Part shown: positions 1 to 10,073 of the stretch, one piece after another
How the letters are laid out: every line of letters begins with the position of its first letter
Position numbering within the stretch: the stretch's first letter is position 1
Assembly (NCBI RefSeq): GCF_036516575.1
Contig: NZ_DATBTY010000040.1
Coordinates: forward strand, 148,143 to 212,142
Reading direction: 5' to 3'
DNA length: 64,000 bases
Source of the DNA: Cerasibacillus sp036516575
Lineage (GTDB): Bacteria; Bacillota; Bacilli; Bacillales; Amphibacillaceae
Translations under genes and position numbers: made by a program
Notes under the pieces: generated by a model
What the model saw: only the letters and a program-made list of their open reading frames with translations
What the model was told of the DNA's origin: nothing
Database searches by the model: none

Positions 1-371
1 TAGCAAAGCAGTATGGGAAAGGTCCTGTCCCGATTAAAACAATTGCCAAAGAAAATGATTTATCAGATCATTATTTAGAACAATTAGCAACGTTACTACG
101 TAATGCAGGTTTAATCAAGAGTGTGCGTGGTGCTTATGGAGGGTATAAGTTAACGAAACACCCAAAAGATATAAGTGCTAAGGATATTATCCGTGTATTA
201 GAAGGACCGATTGTTTTAGTTGAGGCTCTTGAAGATGAATCACCTGCTAAACAAGCCCTGTGGCTCAAGATAAGAGATGCGGTAAAAGAAGTTTTAGAAG
301 AAACGACATTAGAAGACTTGGTTGAGTATGACAACAACCAGCCACAAGAAGCTTATATGTTTTATATTTAG
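1..371 (+). CDS. cymR: Rrf2-family regulator CymR (3' part)
   Basis: The frame is open from the window edge, so the N-terminus is missing. The visible part ends the winged helix (around HYLEQL and LLRNAGLIKSVRGAYGGY) and continues to a C-terminal EAYMFYI, which closely matches B. subtilis CymR, the master repressor of cysteine metabolism that works with CysK. It lies directly upstream of a cysteine desulfurase and mnmA, as in B. subtilis. Rrf2 proteins that bind Fe-S clusters (IscR) carry three cysteines; none is visible here, which supports CymR over IscR. Confidence 0.9.
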   Translation, partial: AKQYGKGPVPIKTIAKENDLSDHYLEQLATLLRNAGLIKSVRGAYGGYKLTKHPKDISAKDIIRVLEGPIVLVEALEDESPAKQALWLKIRDAVKEVLEETTLEDLVEYDNNQPQEAYMFYI

Positions 372-398
372 ATGTGTTTTTAGAAAGGAAAGATTAAG

Positions 399-1541
399 AT
401 GCAACCCATTTACCTTGATCATGCAGCAACAACACCACTTCATCCAGATGTTATTAAAAAAATGCATTCGACTATGGAAACCGTCTTTGGGAATCCATCA
501 AGCATCCATGCTTACGGAAGAAAAGCAAGACAAATATTAGATGAGGCTAGGGGAACAGTGGCTAAAAGTATTCATGCGAGTGAAAAAGATATTTATTTTA
601 CAAGTGGTGGAACAGAAGCAGATAATCTTGCATTAATAGGTACAGCCCTAGCTAATAAAGATAAAGGAAACCATATTATTACGACTAAGCAGGAACATCA
701 TGCTGTACTTCATGCAGTCGAATTCCTTGAACAAAATGGTTTTAACGTGACTTATTTACCGGTAGATGAATTCGGCGGTGTATCTGTTGAAGAAGTCAAA
801 CAATCATTAACTGATGAGACGATTCTTGTGTCCGTGATGTATGTGAATAATGAAACAGGTATGATTCAACCGATAGCAGAAATCGGTGAGCTACTAAAAG
901 ACCATCAAGCATATTTTCATACGGATGCGGTGCAAGCTTACGGTATAATAGATATCAATGTGCATGACATGAATATTGATCTGTTAACAACATCCGCCCA
1001 TAAAATCAATGGGCCTAAAGGTATTGGCTTTTTATATGCTGATGAAAAAGTTCAGATGTCACCATTAGCTTTCGGTGGAGAACAGGAAAGAAAACGTCGT
1101 CCTGGAACAGAAAACATTGTGAATGTCGCTGGCTTTCAAAAAGCAGTTGAATTGATGCTTGAATCTAAAAAAACGCGTCAATCTGTATATGAAGATTATC
1201 GAAACCTCTTTTTAGATACCTTAAAAGAGGAAGGTGTATCATTTTCTATCAATGGAGATCTATCACAATCCGTTCCTAATATCGTTAATCTCAGTTTTCC
1301 AGGAACACAGGTTGAAAGCTTTTTAACAAATTTAGATTTAGAAGGAATCGCTGCATCAAGTGGTAGTGCTTGTACAGCTGGAACTGTTGATCCATCACAT
1401 GTTTTAGTGGCGATGTATAGCCAAAATGATCCTAGAACGAATAACTCGATTCGATTTAGTTTTGGAATAGAGAATAATCAAGAAAATATTAAAGAAGCAG
1501 CACGACGGATTGCTTTAATTGTTGAACGTTTGATTAAATAA
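399..1541 (+). CDS. yrvO: Cysteine desulfurase (YrvO/NifS-like)
   Basis: A 380-residue PLP-dependent class V aminotransferase fold that removes sulfur from cysteine as a persulfide. The PLP lysine is Lys202 in SAHKINGPKG and the persulfide cysteine is Cys325 in SSGSACTAGT. The ATG at 399 follows a purine-rich ribosome binding site (GAAAGGAAAG). It is followed 13 nt later by mnmA, so it is probably the dedicated sulfur donor for tRNA 2-thiouridine synthesis, as shown for B. subtilis YrvO. NifS or IscS are alternative names for the family; the neighbourhood favours YrvO. Confidence 0.92.
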   Translation: MQPIYLDHAATTPLHPDVIKKMHSTMETVFGNPSSIHAYGRKARQILDEARGTVAKSIHASEKDIYFTSGGTEADNLALIGTALANKDKGNHIITTKQEHHAVLHAVEFLEQNGFNVTYLPVDEFGGVSVEEVKQSLTDETILVSVMYVNNETGMIQPIAEIGELLKDHQAYFHTDAVQAYGIIDINVHDMNIDLLTTSAHKINGPKGIGFLYADEKVQMSPLAFGGEQERKRRPGTENIVNVAGFQKAVELMLESKKTRQSVYEDYRNLFLDTLKEEGVSFSINGDLSQSVPNIVNLSFPGTQVESFLTNLDLEGIAASSGSACTAGTVDPSHVLVAMYSQNDPRTNNSIRFSFGIENNQENIKEAARRIALIVERLIK

Positions 1542-1554
1542 AGAAGGTGAAATA

Positions 1555-2661
1555 ATGGATAAGAAAAATATACGTGTTGTCGTCGGGATGAGTGGGGGTG
1601 TCGATTCATCTGTGACGGCTCTTTTACTGAAAGAACAGGGTTATGATGTCGTTGGAATTTTTATGAAAAACTGGGATGATACCGATGAATTCGGAGTCTG
1701 TACAGCTACTGAAGACTATGATGATGTGATTCGTGTATGTAATCAATTAGATATCCCGTATTATGCTGTTAATTTTGAAAAGGAGTATTGGGATAAAGTA
1801 TTTACGTATTTTCTGGATGAATATCGGGCTGGCAGAACACCAAATCCAGATGTGATGTGTAATAAAGAAATAAAATTTAAGGCATTTTTAAATCATGCTT
1901 TATCATTAGGTGCGGATTATGTAGCGACGGGTCATTATGCGCAAGTAAGAGAAACAGATGGCACATATGAAATGTTACGTGGTGTTGACTCGAATAAAGA
2001 TCAGACGTATTTTTTAAATCAATTAACAGAAGATGTGTTAAAACGCGTTATGTTTCCATTAGGACATTTAGAAAAACATGAAGTTCGTGAGATTGCAAAA
2101 AAACATAATCTTGTGACAGCAGATAAGAAAGATAGTACTGGGATATGTTTTATTGGGGAACGTGATTTTAAAGCATTTTTAAGTGAATATTTACCAGCTC
2201 AACCAGGAGAGATGCAAACCTTAGCTGGTGAAGTGAAAGGTAAACACGATGGACTTATGTATTACACGATAGGCCAAAGGCAAGGCCTGGGCATTGGTGG
2301 CCCTGGAGAGCCGTGGTTTGTTGTTGGGAAGAATTTGGAAGAAAATATTTTATATGTTGAACAAGGCTTTCATCATGAAGCGCTCTATTCCGATTCATTA
2401 ATCGCCACAGATGTCAATTGGATTAATCCAAACAAAATAAAGAACCATTTCACATGTACAGCGAAATTCCGTTATCGTCAAAAAGATAGTCCAGTAACAG
2501 TGGAAGTCAAAGAAGACAATCGTGTTCATGTTAGATTTCATGAACAAGCTCGAGCTATTACACCGGGACAAGCGGTTGTTTTTTATGATGGCGAAGTGTG
2601 CTTAGGCGGTGGGACGATTGAGCAAGTTATAAAAGATGGTCATGCTTTAACATACGTATAA
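1555..2661 (+). CDS. mnmA: tRNA-specific 2-thiouridylase MnmA
   Basis: A 368-residue enzyme that thiolates U34 of tRNA-Lys, -Glu and -Gln, using ATP and sulfur from the upstream desulfurase. The N-terminal PP-loop is GMSGGVDSS (residues 11-19). The catalytic pair is Cys102 (PDVMCNKEIKF) and Cys198 (DSTGICFIGER). Full length for the family (trmU in older naming). The start has a good AGAAGGTGA ribosome binding site. Confidence 0.95.
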   Translation: MDKKNIRVVVGMSGGVDSSVTALLLKEQGYDVVGIFMKNWDDTDEFGVCTATEDYDDVIRVCNQLDIPYYAVNFEKEYWDKVFTYFLDEYRAGRTPNPDVMCNKEIKFKAFLNHALSLGADYVATGHYAQVRETDGTYEMLRGVDSNKDQTYFLNQLTEDVLKRVMFPLGHLEKHEVREIAKKHNLVTADKKDSTGICFIGERDFKAFLSEYLPAQPGEMQTLAGEVKGKHDGLMYYTIGQRQGLGIGGPGEPWFVVGKNLEENILYVEQGFHHEALYSDSLIATDVNWINPNKIKNHFTCTAKFRYRQKDSPVTVEVKEDNRVHVRFHEQARAITPGQAVVFYDGEVCLGGGTIEQVIKDGHALTYV

Positions 2662-2674
2662 ATGAGGGTTGAGT

Positions 2675-3331
2675 ATGGATAAACAAGAAAAAGCGATACA
2701 GTATATGAACGTGAAAAAATACGAAGAAGCTGCTAAACTCTTACAAGAACAGATTGAAGAACAACCTCTTAATCCAATCGGCTATATTAACTTAGGAAAT
2801 TTATTAATTATGCTTAAAGATTATGAACGTGCAGAGGTGTTTTTAAATCGAGCAGTTGAACTAGATGTTGAATCAGCGACTGCTTATTATAGTTTAGGTA
2901 ATCTTTATTATGAAACAGCGCAATTTAATCAAGCGCAAACCTATTATGAGAAAGCAATTCAACTTGGTCTAGAAGAAGCGGATGTTTATTTTATGCTGGG
3001 AATGACATTTAAACAACAAGCACTTGAAAAATTAGCTGCCCCATATTTATTACGGGCAACTGAATTAAAACCGGGTGATGTTGAGATGCTTTTTCAATAT
3101 GGTTTAACAATAGCCAAGTTGCATATGATTAATGAAGCGAAAGCGGTTTTTATAACAGTTTTAGAAAGAGAAAAAAACCATAGTGATGCTCACTATAACC
3201 TAGGTGTCATCGCTATGTATCAGGATGATTTAAAACAGGCACAAGAACATTTCAAAGCTGCTTTAGAGATACAGCCAGAACATGTTCTCGCAGCAAATGG
3301 AAAGAAAAAAGTTGAGCAATTATTATCGTAA
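2675..3331 (+). CDS. yrrB: TPR-repeat protein YrrB
   Basis: A 218-residue protein made almost wholly of tetratricopeptide repeats (for example the blocks around PIGYINLGNLL, ATAYYSLGNLY and SDAHYNLGVIAM). TPR proteins are scaffolds for protein-protein contacts, and the partner is unknown. I chose ATG 2675 over the TTG at 2669 because GAGGG lies 6 nt upstream. It sits between mnmA and recD2, as in B. subtilis, probably in the same transcript. Confidence 0.85.
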   Translation: MDKQEKAIQYMNVKKYEEAAKLLQEQIEEQPLNPIGYINLGNLLIMLKDYERAEVFLNRAVELDVESATAYYSLGNLYYETAQFNQAQTYYEKAIQLGLEEADVYFMLGMTFKQQALEKLAAPYLLRATELKPGDVEMLFQYGLTIAKLHMINEAKAVFITVLEREKNHSDAHYNLGVIAMYQDDLKQAQEHFKAALEIQPEHVLAANGKKKVEQLLS

Positions 3332-3359
3332 TATATGGTAGATTGTGAGGTTATTGTCC

Positions 3360-5669
3360 ATGTTAGAGGAGCAAGTATCAGAGCAACAATTATATATGAA
3401 AGGCGAGCCTTTGTTTACGATTTTCCACAATGAAACAGAGCAATTTTCAATTGTAAAAATTCGTATTATCGAAACAAATACTTCATTTGAGGAAAGTGAA
3501 ATTGTTATCAAAGGATATTTTGCTCATCTACATGAAGGAACGTCCTATCTTTTTTATGGTGAACTTGAAAGCCATATAAAGTACGGTACACAATTTGCCG
3601 TGCATTCATACCAAACGTTTATTCCAGATACGAAGGAAGGACTCATAAGTTATTTATCAAGTGATTTGTTTTATGGTGTTGGGAAAAGAATTGCTACACG
3701 CATTGTAAACAAACTAGGGGAACGGGCGATTGAAAAGATCATCCAATCCCCTCATGTTTTAAATGATATTAAAGGATTAAAAAGCGAAACGGCTAAGAAT
3801 ATTGTAGAAAGCTTAAAAGAAAATCAAGGATTTGAGCAAGTTGCTATTTATCTCGCAAAATATCAGGTTGGTATGAAATTAGCACAAAAAATTTATCAGC
3901 AATATAAGGATGAAGCGATTGAAATCATCTCATCTGATCCGTATCAACTTGTTTTTGATATTGATGGGTTTGGTTTCATGACAGCTGATAGTATCGCTCG
4001 AAAAAATGGACTCACATATGATCATCCGAGTCGTATTGGTGCAGGATGTATTTATATATTACAACAAAGTGCTCAAAATGGGCATGTTTATTTGCCAACT
4101 GATTTGTGTGTTAAGCAAGTATTAAGGCTTTTAACAACAGCAAATAGAAGATTAACAGCGGAAGAAGTCTTAGACCGATTATTTGAACTAAATACGAAAA
4201 AACACCTTATTATTCAAGATGAACGTGTTTACTTACCTGTCCTATACTATGCGGAAGATGGTGTTGCTTCTCATTTAAAACGATTGTTAGACTATCCGAT
4301 AGAAGATGAAACACCAAAAGCGGAGTTATTGAAAATTATTGGTAAAATCGAAGAAGAAGAAGTGTTAAGTTATGGGAAAGAACAGTTTGAAGCGATTGAA
4401 CAAGCACTTCATTCAAAAGTGATGATTCTAACGGGGGGACCAGGTACAGGGAAAACAACGGTGATTAAAGGGATTATTAAAGCATTTGCGATGATTCATG
4501 ATTTATCAATCGATCTCTCGTCATACGATGATCAGGCAGACTATCCGTTTATTTTGACAGCACCTACTGGAAGAGCAGCCAAGAGATTAACAGAATCAAC
4601 AGGGTTACCAGCAGGAACGATCCATCGCTTACTCGGATGGGACGGGGATGATAGTTTTGAAAAAGATGAATCCAAACCTTTATCTGGCAAATTATTAATT
4701 GTGGATGAGTTTTCAATGGTAGATATATGGTTGGCTAATTGGTTATTTAAAGCGATTCCAAATGATATGCAGGTTCTTCTCGTTGGTGATGAAGATCAAC
4801 TGCCCTCTGTTGGTCCTGGTCAAGTGTTATCGGACTTATTAGAAGACCAGGCGCTTCCATTTGTGACTTTAACAGATGTTTATCGGCAAAAAGAGGGATC
4901 AAAAATCATTCAACTTGCTCACCTGATTAAGCGGGATCGATTACAAGTAAGTGACTTAAATAAGGATAGAGATTTCAGTTTTATTTCCTGTCATGAAAAT
5001 CAAGTTGTTCAAGTCATTTCTTCAATTATTCAAAAAGCACTTGAAAAAGGAATTGATATGAGGGACATTCAAATTTTAGCTCCGATGTATCGGACAGATG
5101 CAGGGATAATGTCAATTAATCGAGCGATTCAACAACTTGTCAACCCAAAAACAAATCGAAAACGAGAAGTAAAAATGAATGATGTCACATATCGTGTCGG
5201 AGATAAAGTCATCCAGCTCGTTAATCAGCCAGAAGAAGGGGTTTTTAACGGCGATATAGGCGAAGTTGTTGCCATCTTTAAAGAGGATGAAAATGTCGAT
5301 AATAAAGAACAACTCGTTGTTTCGTTTGATGAACGTGAAGTTGTATATGAAAGAAAAGACTATATGAATATAATGCATGCCTTTTGTATATCGATTCATA
5401 AATCGCAAGGAAGTGAATTTCCGATTGTCATTATGCCCGTTGTGAGTGGCTACCGTCGAATGCTCCGGAAAAACTTAATTTATACAGCATTAACTCGTGC
5501 AAAACGTTCATTGATAATTTGTGGGGATAAACATGCTTTTCTAAGCGGTGTTGAAACGCTTGATACGAACAAGCGCTATACATCTTTAAAAGACAAACTA
5601 AATAAACTCCAAATTGAAGTAAACAATGAAAAGGACGAAGAATTATCACCTTACGATTTTATGGATTAA
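3360..5669 (+). CDS. recD2: ATP-dependent DNA helicase RecD2
   Basis: A 769-residue SF1B helicase of the RecD2/YrrC type, found in bacteria where RecD acts outside a RecBCD complex. The N-terminal OB-fold and HhH region (about 1-220, including KGLKSETAKNIVESL) is followed by Walker A GGPGTGKTT near residue 357, VDEFSMVD (motif II) and a C-terminal motif VI region with TALTRAKRSLIICGD. ATG 3360 is preferred to GTG 3345 because GTGAGG lies 9 nt upstream. The expected role is 5'-3' unwinding in DNA repair and replication-fork maintenance. Confidence 0.93.
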   Translation: MLEEQVSEQQLYMKGEPLFTIFHNETEQFSIVKIRIIETNTSFEESEIVIKGYFAHLHEGTSYLFYGELESHIKYGTQFAVHSYQTFIPDTKEGLISYLSSDLFYGVGKRIATRIVNKLGERAIEKIIQSPHVLNDIKGLKSETAKNIVESLKENQGFEQVAIYLAKYQVGMKLAQKIYQQYKDEAIEIISSDPYQLVFDIDGFGFMTADSIARKNGLTYDHPSRIGAGCIYILQQSAQNGHVYLPTDLCVKQVLRLLTTANRRLTAEEVLDRLFELNTKKHLIIQDERVYLPVLYYAEDGVASHLKRLLDYPIEDETPKAELLKIIGKIEEEEVLSYGKEQFEAIEQALHSKVMILTGGPGTGKTTVIKGIIKAFAMIHDLSIDLSSYDDQADYPFILTAPTGRAAKRLTESTGLPAGTIHRLLGWDGDDSFEKDESKPLSGKLLIVDEFSMVDIWLANWLFKAIPNDMQVLLVGDEDQLPSVGPGQVLSDLLEDQALPFVTLTDVYRQKEGSKIIQLAHLIKRDRLQVSDLNKDRDFSFISCHENQVVQVISSIIQKALEKGIDMRDIQILAPMYRTDAGIMSINRAIQQLVNPKTNRKREVKMNDVTYRVGDKVIQLVNQPEEGVFNGDIGEVVAIFKEDENVDNKEQLVVSFDEREVVYERKDYMNIMHAFCISIHKSQGSEFPIVIMPVVSGYRRMLRKNLIYTALTRAKRSLIICGDKHAFLSGVETLDTNKRYTSLKDKLNKLQIEVNNEKDEELSPYDFMD

Positions 5670-5743
5670 AAAATATGTATACTATGCTTCAATTTGGGCA
5701 ACCCTATCAACATAAATATCATTTGAATAAATAGGTGATGGTG

Positions 5744-5935
5744 ATGTGGCTAAGTTGTCCGAATTGTTCAAGCAGAGATATTGGTAAAGTAGGTAATGAC
5801 CAATACTATTGTTGGAATTGTTATATTGAGATGACAGTAGTAGGTAATCGGTTGAATGTCCATGAAATTGAAGCTGATGGCTCCCTTATATCTCTCGACG
5901 ATTTATTTACAGAAGAAGAGAGAAATATCCATTGA
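5744..5935 (+). CDS. Small zinc-ribbon protein
   Basis: A 63-residue protein with CPNC and CWNC pairs near the N-terminus (spaced about 20 residues apart), which looks like a single zinc ribbon, followed by an acidic tail. Three possible starts overlap here; ATG 5744 has AGGTGAT about 6 nt upstream. It occupies the recD2-yrrI gap, where B. subtilis carries yrrD and a glutamine transport operon. Function not recognised. Confidence 0.7.
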   Translation: MWLSCPNCSSRDIGKVGNDQYYCWNCYIEMTVVGNRLNVHEIEADGSLISLDDLFTEEERNIH

Positions 5936-5969
5936 TAACTCAATATTTATTTGAATGGGAGTCTCATCT

Positions 5970-7025
5970 ATGTTTGTAAAACGTCGTGCTCTTCAATTTT
6001 TATATTGGGTCATCACAGGCATATTTATTTTTTTATTTATTTTTCTGCTTGTAAAGCTCTTTCCATTCTATAGTGCTTTTTTTTCATTTCTGTGGTCGGT
6101 TCTTTCCCCATTTATTATTGCTGGTTTGATTGCCTATTTCTTACATCCTGTTGTCAAGAAGCTGAATGAATTGAATTTCCCGCGAAGTATCGCCATTATT
6201 CTAATCTATCTCATATTTTTTGGTGGCGGAACATATCTTATATATCGCTTTTACCCAGCATTTGTATTACAATTAAGGGATTTTAATGAACATTTACCAG
6301 AGTTACTTGAAATGTACGAATCAATTATTTACCAAATTTATGCATCAACATCATGGTTACCTGAAACCGTACATACGAAGATTGATCATGTTATTACAGG
6401 TCTTGAAGCAGAACTTGAAGCATTTATTGGAAAGCTAATCGAAAGTATTACGAAAGTATTTAGCATGGTCGTATGGTTGACCGTTATACCGGTGTTGGTT
6501 TTTTATTTTCTAAAAGATTATCAAATACTAAAAAAGGGCATACAACGGCTCATACCTAAACGTTATTTACCTGATTGCGTTAAATTAATTCAAGCGATGA
6601 ATGATAGTCTAGGGGGGTATATCCGTGGACAATTATTAGTTTCGTTTATTGTCGCTATGGTAACTTACTTGATTTTTCACATATTAGGAATGAATTATCC
6701 TTTATTACTCGGTATTATTATGGGTTTAACAAATATAATCCCGTATTTTGGGCCGATTATTGGTTCGATTCCTGTTGTATTAATCGCTATAACGATATCA
6801 GGTAAAATGGTCATTTATGCCTTATTGGCTGTGTTTTTAATTCAATTAATTGAGGGGAATTTTTTATCACCTTATATCGTTGGTAAATCGACAGAACTTC
6901 ATCCAGTTATGATTATATTTGCTTTATTGTTTGGCGGACAATTAGGGGGAATTATTGGTATGATTTTAGCAGTTCCAATCTTAACAGTTGTGAAAGTGAT
7001 GGCGAATTACGCTTTAGGTAGCTAG
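5970..7025 (+). CDS. yrrI: AI-2E family transporter (YrrI-like)
   Basis: A polytopic membrane protein of 351 residues in the AI-2E/UPF0118 family. Hydrophobic segments run near residues 8-32, 35-58, 65-88 and 150-175, with a cluster from about 205 to the end that includes the family's PLLLGIIMGLTNIIPYFGP and GPIIGSIPVV. A central hydrophilic domain lies at roughly 90-150. Members are putative permeases or Na+/H+ antiporters with uncertain substrates. ATG 5970 follows GGGAG by 8 nt. It precedes alaS as in B. subtilis. Confidence 0.88.
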   Translation: MFVKRRALQFLYWVITGIFIFLFIFLLVKLFPFYSAFFSFLWSVLSPFIIAGLIAYFLHPVVKKLNELNFPRSIAIILIYLIFFGGGTYLIYRFYPAFVLQLRDFNEHLPELLEMYESIIYQIYASTSWLPETVHTKIDHVITGLEAELEAFIGKLIESITKVFSMVVWLTVIPVLVFYFLKDYQILKKGIQRLIPKRYLPDCVKLIQAMNDSLGGYIRGQLLVSFIVAMVTYLIFHILGMNYPLLLGIIMGLTNIIPYFGPIIGSIPVVLIAITISGKMVIYALLAVFLIQLIEGNFLSPYIVGKSTELHPVMIIFALLFGGQLGGIIGMILAVPILTVVKVMANYALGS

Positions 7026-7030
7026 AAGGA

Positions 7031-7059
7031 TTGACAATTCGATGAATCTTTCATATAAT
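7031..7059 (+). promoter_or_regulatory. Sigma-A promoter of alaS
   Basis: A consensus vegetative promoter: TTGACA at 7031-7036, a 17-nt spacer and TATAAT at 7054-7059. Transcription should begin near 7066, at the start of the T-box leader, so alaS has its own amino-acid-controlled transcript. Confidence 0.9.
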
Positions 7060-7065
7060 ATGGCT

Positions 7066-7320
7066 AATTATATTCATAATGACAAGACGATGATAGTTAC
7101 GAGTACATAGAACTTAGGGAAATAGAGAAGGATTCTCGAAGGCTGAAAGGAATCCTATCCAAAAAGCTATGGAAGCTAAACTAGAGTGCGACTAATTCTC
7201 GCCGGTACACACCGTTATGTGTTAAAGTGATGAATAGATCTCTATTCATAATAAGGGTGGTACCGCGAATGAAACTCGTCCCTGCAATATGCAGTGATGA
7301 GATTTTTTTATTTATAAATA
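7066..7320 (+). promoter_or_regulatory. T-box riboswitch leader (alanine)
   Basis: The leader contains the T-box signature AAGGGTGGTACCGCG at 7253-7267. This pairs with the acceptor end of uncharged tRNA. It is followed by a terminator hairpin with a T-run at about 7273-7309. The stem I region lies upstream from about 7085. GCT triplets near 7166-7175 are candidate alanine specifiers, but I cannot fix the specifier loop by eye. Uncharged tRNA-Ala should favour the antiterminator and switch on alaS. Confidence 0.92.
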
Positions 7321-7353
7321 AAATAAAGCACATAAATGGAAGGTGATATTGTA

Positions 7354-9999
7354 ATGAAACAGTTGACATCACAACAAGTTAGACAAATGTTTTTAGATTT
7401 TTTTAAAGAAAAAGGTCATCGCGTTGAACCGAGTGCGTCACTCATTCCACAAGATGATCCGTCTTTATTATGGATTAATAGTGGTGTAGCGACATTAAAA
7501 AAATATTTTGACGGACGGATTATCCCAGATAATTCTCGAATTGTGAATGCACAGAAGTCAATTCGCACAAATGATATCGAAAATGTCGGCTTTACGGCAA
7601 GGCACCATACGTTTTTTGAAATGCTAGGTAATTTTTCTATCGGTGATTACTTTAAGAAGGAAGCAATCTTATGGGCATGGGAATTTCTAACGAGTCCAGA
7701 TTGGATTGGGTTTGATCCGGAGCGCTTATCTGTGACGGTTCACCCCGAAGATGATGAAGCATATGATATATGGCTTCACGATATCAAACTTCCTAAAGAA
7801 AGAATTATTCGCCTAGAAGAAAACTTTTGGGATATCGGGGAAGGACCGAGCGGACCAAATACGGAAATTTTCTATGACCGGGGTGAAACTTTTGGAAATA
7901 ATCCAGATGACCCGGAACTGTATCCAGGTGGAGAGAATGACCGTTATTTAGAAATTTGGAACTTGGTGTTTTCACAATTTAATCATAATCCAGACGATAC
8001 GTATACACCTTTACCGAAGAAAAATATCGATACCGGTATGGGGCTTGAAAGAATGGTATCTATTTTACAAAACGCGCCTAATAACTTTGAAACTGATCTC
8101 TTTATGCCGATTATAAAGAAGACGGAGCAATTCGCAAACGTCAACTACGGTGATAGTGCTGAAGCAGATACGGCATTTAAAGTGATTGCTGACCATATTC
8201 GAACGGTGTCTTTTGCCATTGGTGATGGTGCTTTACCTTCTAATGAAGGGCGGGGGTACGTTTTAAGACGGTTATTAAGACGCGCCGTTCGATTTGCGAA
8301 GCAGATTGGTATTGAGAAACCATTTATGTATCAACTCGTATCTGTAGTAGGTGATATTATGAACGCCTATTATCCCGAAGTGAAAGAACAACATTCATTT
8401 ATTGAAAATGTCATCAAAACGGAAGAAGAACGTTTTCACGAAACACTACACGATGGTCTTGAGATTTTAGAAGATATTATTAAACGTGAAAAAAGTAAAG
8501 GAAGCAATGTTTTTCCAGGTGCTGAAGTATTTCGCTTATATGATACGTATGGTTTTCCTAAAGAATTGACTGAAGAATATGTTGCTGAACATCAATTTAC
8601 GATTGATGAAAAAGGTTTTCATTCTGAAATGGAACAGCAACGTGAACGTGCGCGAAAAGCTCGTCAAAAGGTAGATTCAATGCATGTTCAAGATGCAATG
8701 TTAGCTAATATTAATGTTGAAAGTGAATTTATTGGCTACGATAACTTGGATGTAGAGACAGAGATTTTAATGATGATTGCTGATCATAAATCAATTAAGC
8801 AAGCCCAAGCAGGACAAACTGTTTCAATTATTCTTAAAGAGACCCCATTTTATGCAGAAAGTGGCGGACAGATTGCTGATAAAGGAATCATTGAATCCCC
8901 AAAAGGTAGAGCCGTTGTAGAATCCGTCAATAAACTACCTAATGGTCAGCATTTGCATCAAGTAAGTGTAACTGAAGGAATCATCCAGGTTGGGGTTCAA
9001 GTAAAAGCAATTGTGAACAAAACCATGCGTCAAGCGATTATTAAAAACCACACCGCAACGCATTTATTGCATCAAGCCTTAAAAGATATCCTTGGCACAC
9101 ATGTGAACCAGGCAGGATCTTTAGTTGAACCAGATCGCTTACGATTCGATTTTACTCACTTTGGAGCTGTGACAGAAGAAGAATTATCAGACATTGAGCA
9201 AACAGTAAATCAAAAGATATGGGATTCAATGACACTAAAGATTGAATCTATGCCCATTGATCAAGCAAAAGAAATGGGTGCCATGGCTTTATTTGGTGAA
9301 AAATATGGTGATGTCGTTCGAGTTGTTCAAATTAATGGTTACAGTATCGAATTATGCGGGGGCTGCCATGTCCAAAACACATCTGAAATAGGTCTGTTTA
9401 AAATAATCGCTGAATCAGGTATTGGTGCGGGAACGAGAAGAATTGAAGCTGTGACTGGCCAGAAGGCATTTGAATATATGGATGAACAAATTCAACTATT
9501 AAATAAAACGGCAGGCCTTTTAAAAACACAAGTTGATAACATTCCATCACGCTTAGACCAGCTGTTTCAAGGCATAAAAGAGTTGGAAAAAGAAAATGAA
9601 TCCCTCCATACAAAGCTCGCCCACTCTGAGGTATCATCTATGTTAGAAAAGGTTGAAAACATTAACGGTGTCAATCTATTAACAGCCAATGTTCAGGTGA
9701 AAGATATGAATCAATTACGCCGTATGATTGATGAATTAAAGCAGAAATTAACAACGGGTGTTATTTTACTGGCTATGGAAAGTAAAGGCAAGGTCCAATT
9801 AGCTGCTGGTGTGTCAAAAGATTTAACTGAAAAAGGTCTCCATGCAGGGAACCTCATTAAACATGCTGCACAAATTTGCGGTGGCGGTGGTGGTGGTCGA
9901 CCAGATATGGCACAAGCAGGTGGGAGAAATCCAAATAAAATTCCAGAAGCATTAGCATTCGCTAAAGAGTATATTGAAAACAATTTTAAAAATAATTGA
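7354..9999 (+). CDS. alaS: Alanyl-tRNA synthetase
   Basis: An 881-residue class II synthetase. The N-terminal catalytic core contains RTNDIENVGFTARHHTFFEMLG (given in part: motif 2 region), and the editing domain has HTATHLLH with CGGCH downstream. A coiled coil and a C-terminal DHHA1 domain with a glycine-rich CGGGGGGRPDMAQAGG end the protein. I chose ATG 7354 (AAGGTGAT 7-8 nt upstream) over ATG 7336. Controlled by the T-box leader. Confidence 0.96.
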   Translation: MKQLTSQQVRQMFLDFFKEKGHRVEPSASLIPQDDPSLLWINSGVATLKKYFDGRIIPDNSRIVNAQKSIRTNDIENVGFTARHHTFFEMLGNFSIGDYFKKEAILWAWEFLTSPDWIGFDPERLSVTVHPEDDEAYDIWLHDIKLPKERIIRLEENFWDIGEGPSGPNTEIFYDRGETFGNNPDDPELYPGGENDRYLEIWNLVFSQFNHNPDDTYTPLPKKNIDTGMGLERMVSILQNAPNNFETDLFMPIIKKTEQFANVNYGDSAEADTAFKVIADHIRTVSFAIGDGALPSNEGRGYVLRRLLRRAVRFAKQIGIEKPFMYQLVSVVGDIMNAYYPEVKEQHSFIENVIKTEEERFHETLHDGLEILEDIIKREKSKGSNVFPGAEVFRLYDTYGFPKELTEEYVAEHQFTIDEKGFHSEMEQQRERARKARQKVDSMHVQDAMLANINVESEFIGYDNLDVETEILMMIADHKSIKQAQAGQTVSIILKETPFYAESGGQIADKGIIESPKGRAVVESVNKLPNGQHLHQVSVTEGIIQVGVQVKAIVNKTMRQAIIKNHTATHLLHQALKDILGTHVNQAGSLVEPDRLRFDFTHFGAVTEEELSDIEQTVNQKIWDSMTLKIESMPIDQAKEMGAMALFGEKYGDVVRVVQINGYSIELCGGCHVQNTSEIGLFKIIAESGIGAGTRRIEAVTGQKAFEYMDEQIQLLNKTAGLLKTQVDNIPSRLDQLFQGIKELEKENESLHTKLAHSEVSSMLEKVENINGVNLLTANVQVKDMNQLRRMIDELKQKLTTGVILLAMESKGKVQLAAGVSKDLTEKGLHAGNLIKHAAQICGGGGGGRPDMAQAGGRNPNKIPEALAFAKEYIENNFKNN

Positions 10000-10073
10000 T
10001 TGTGTAACGGTATATTTAATTAGTCAAACATGCTAAAATATGACATAAGAGTAAAACGGAATGGGGTGTCAGT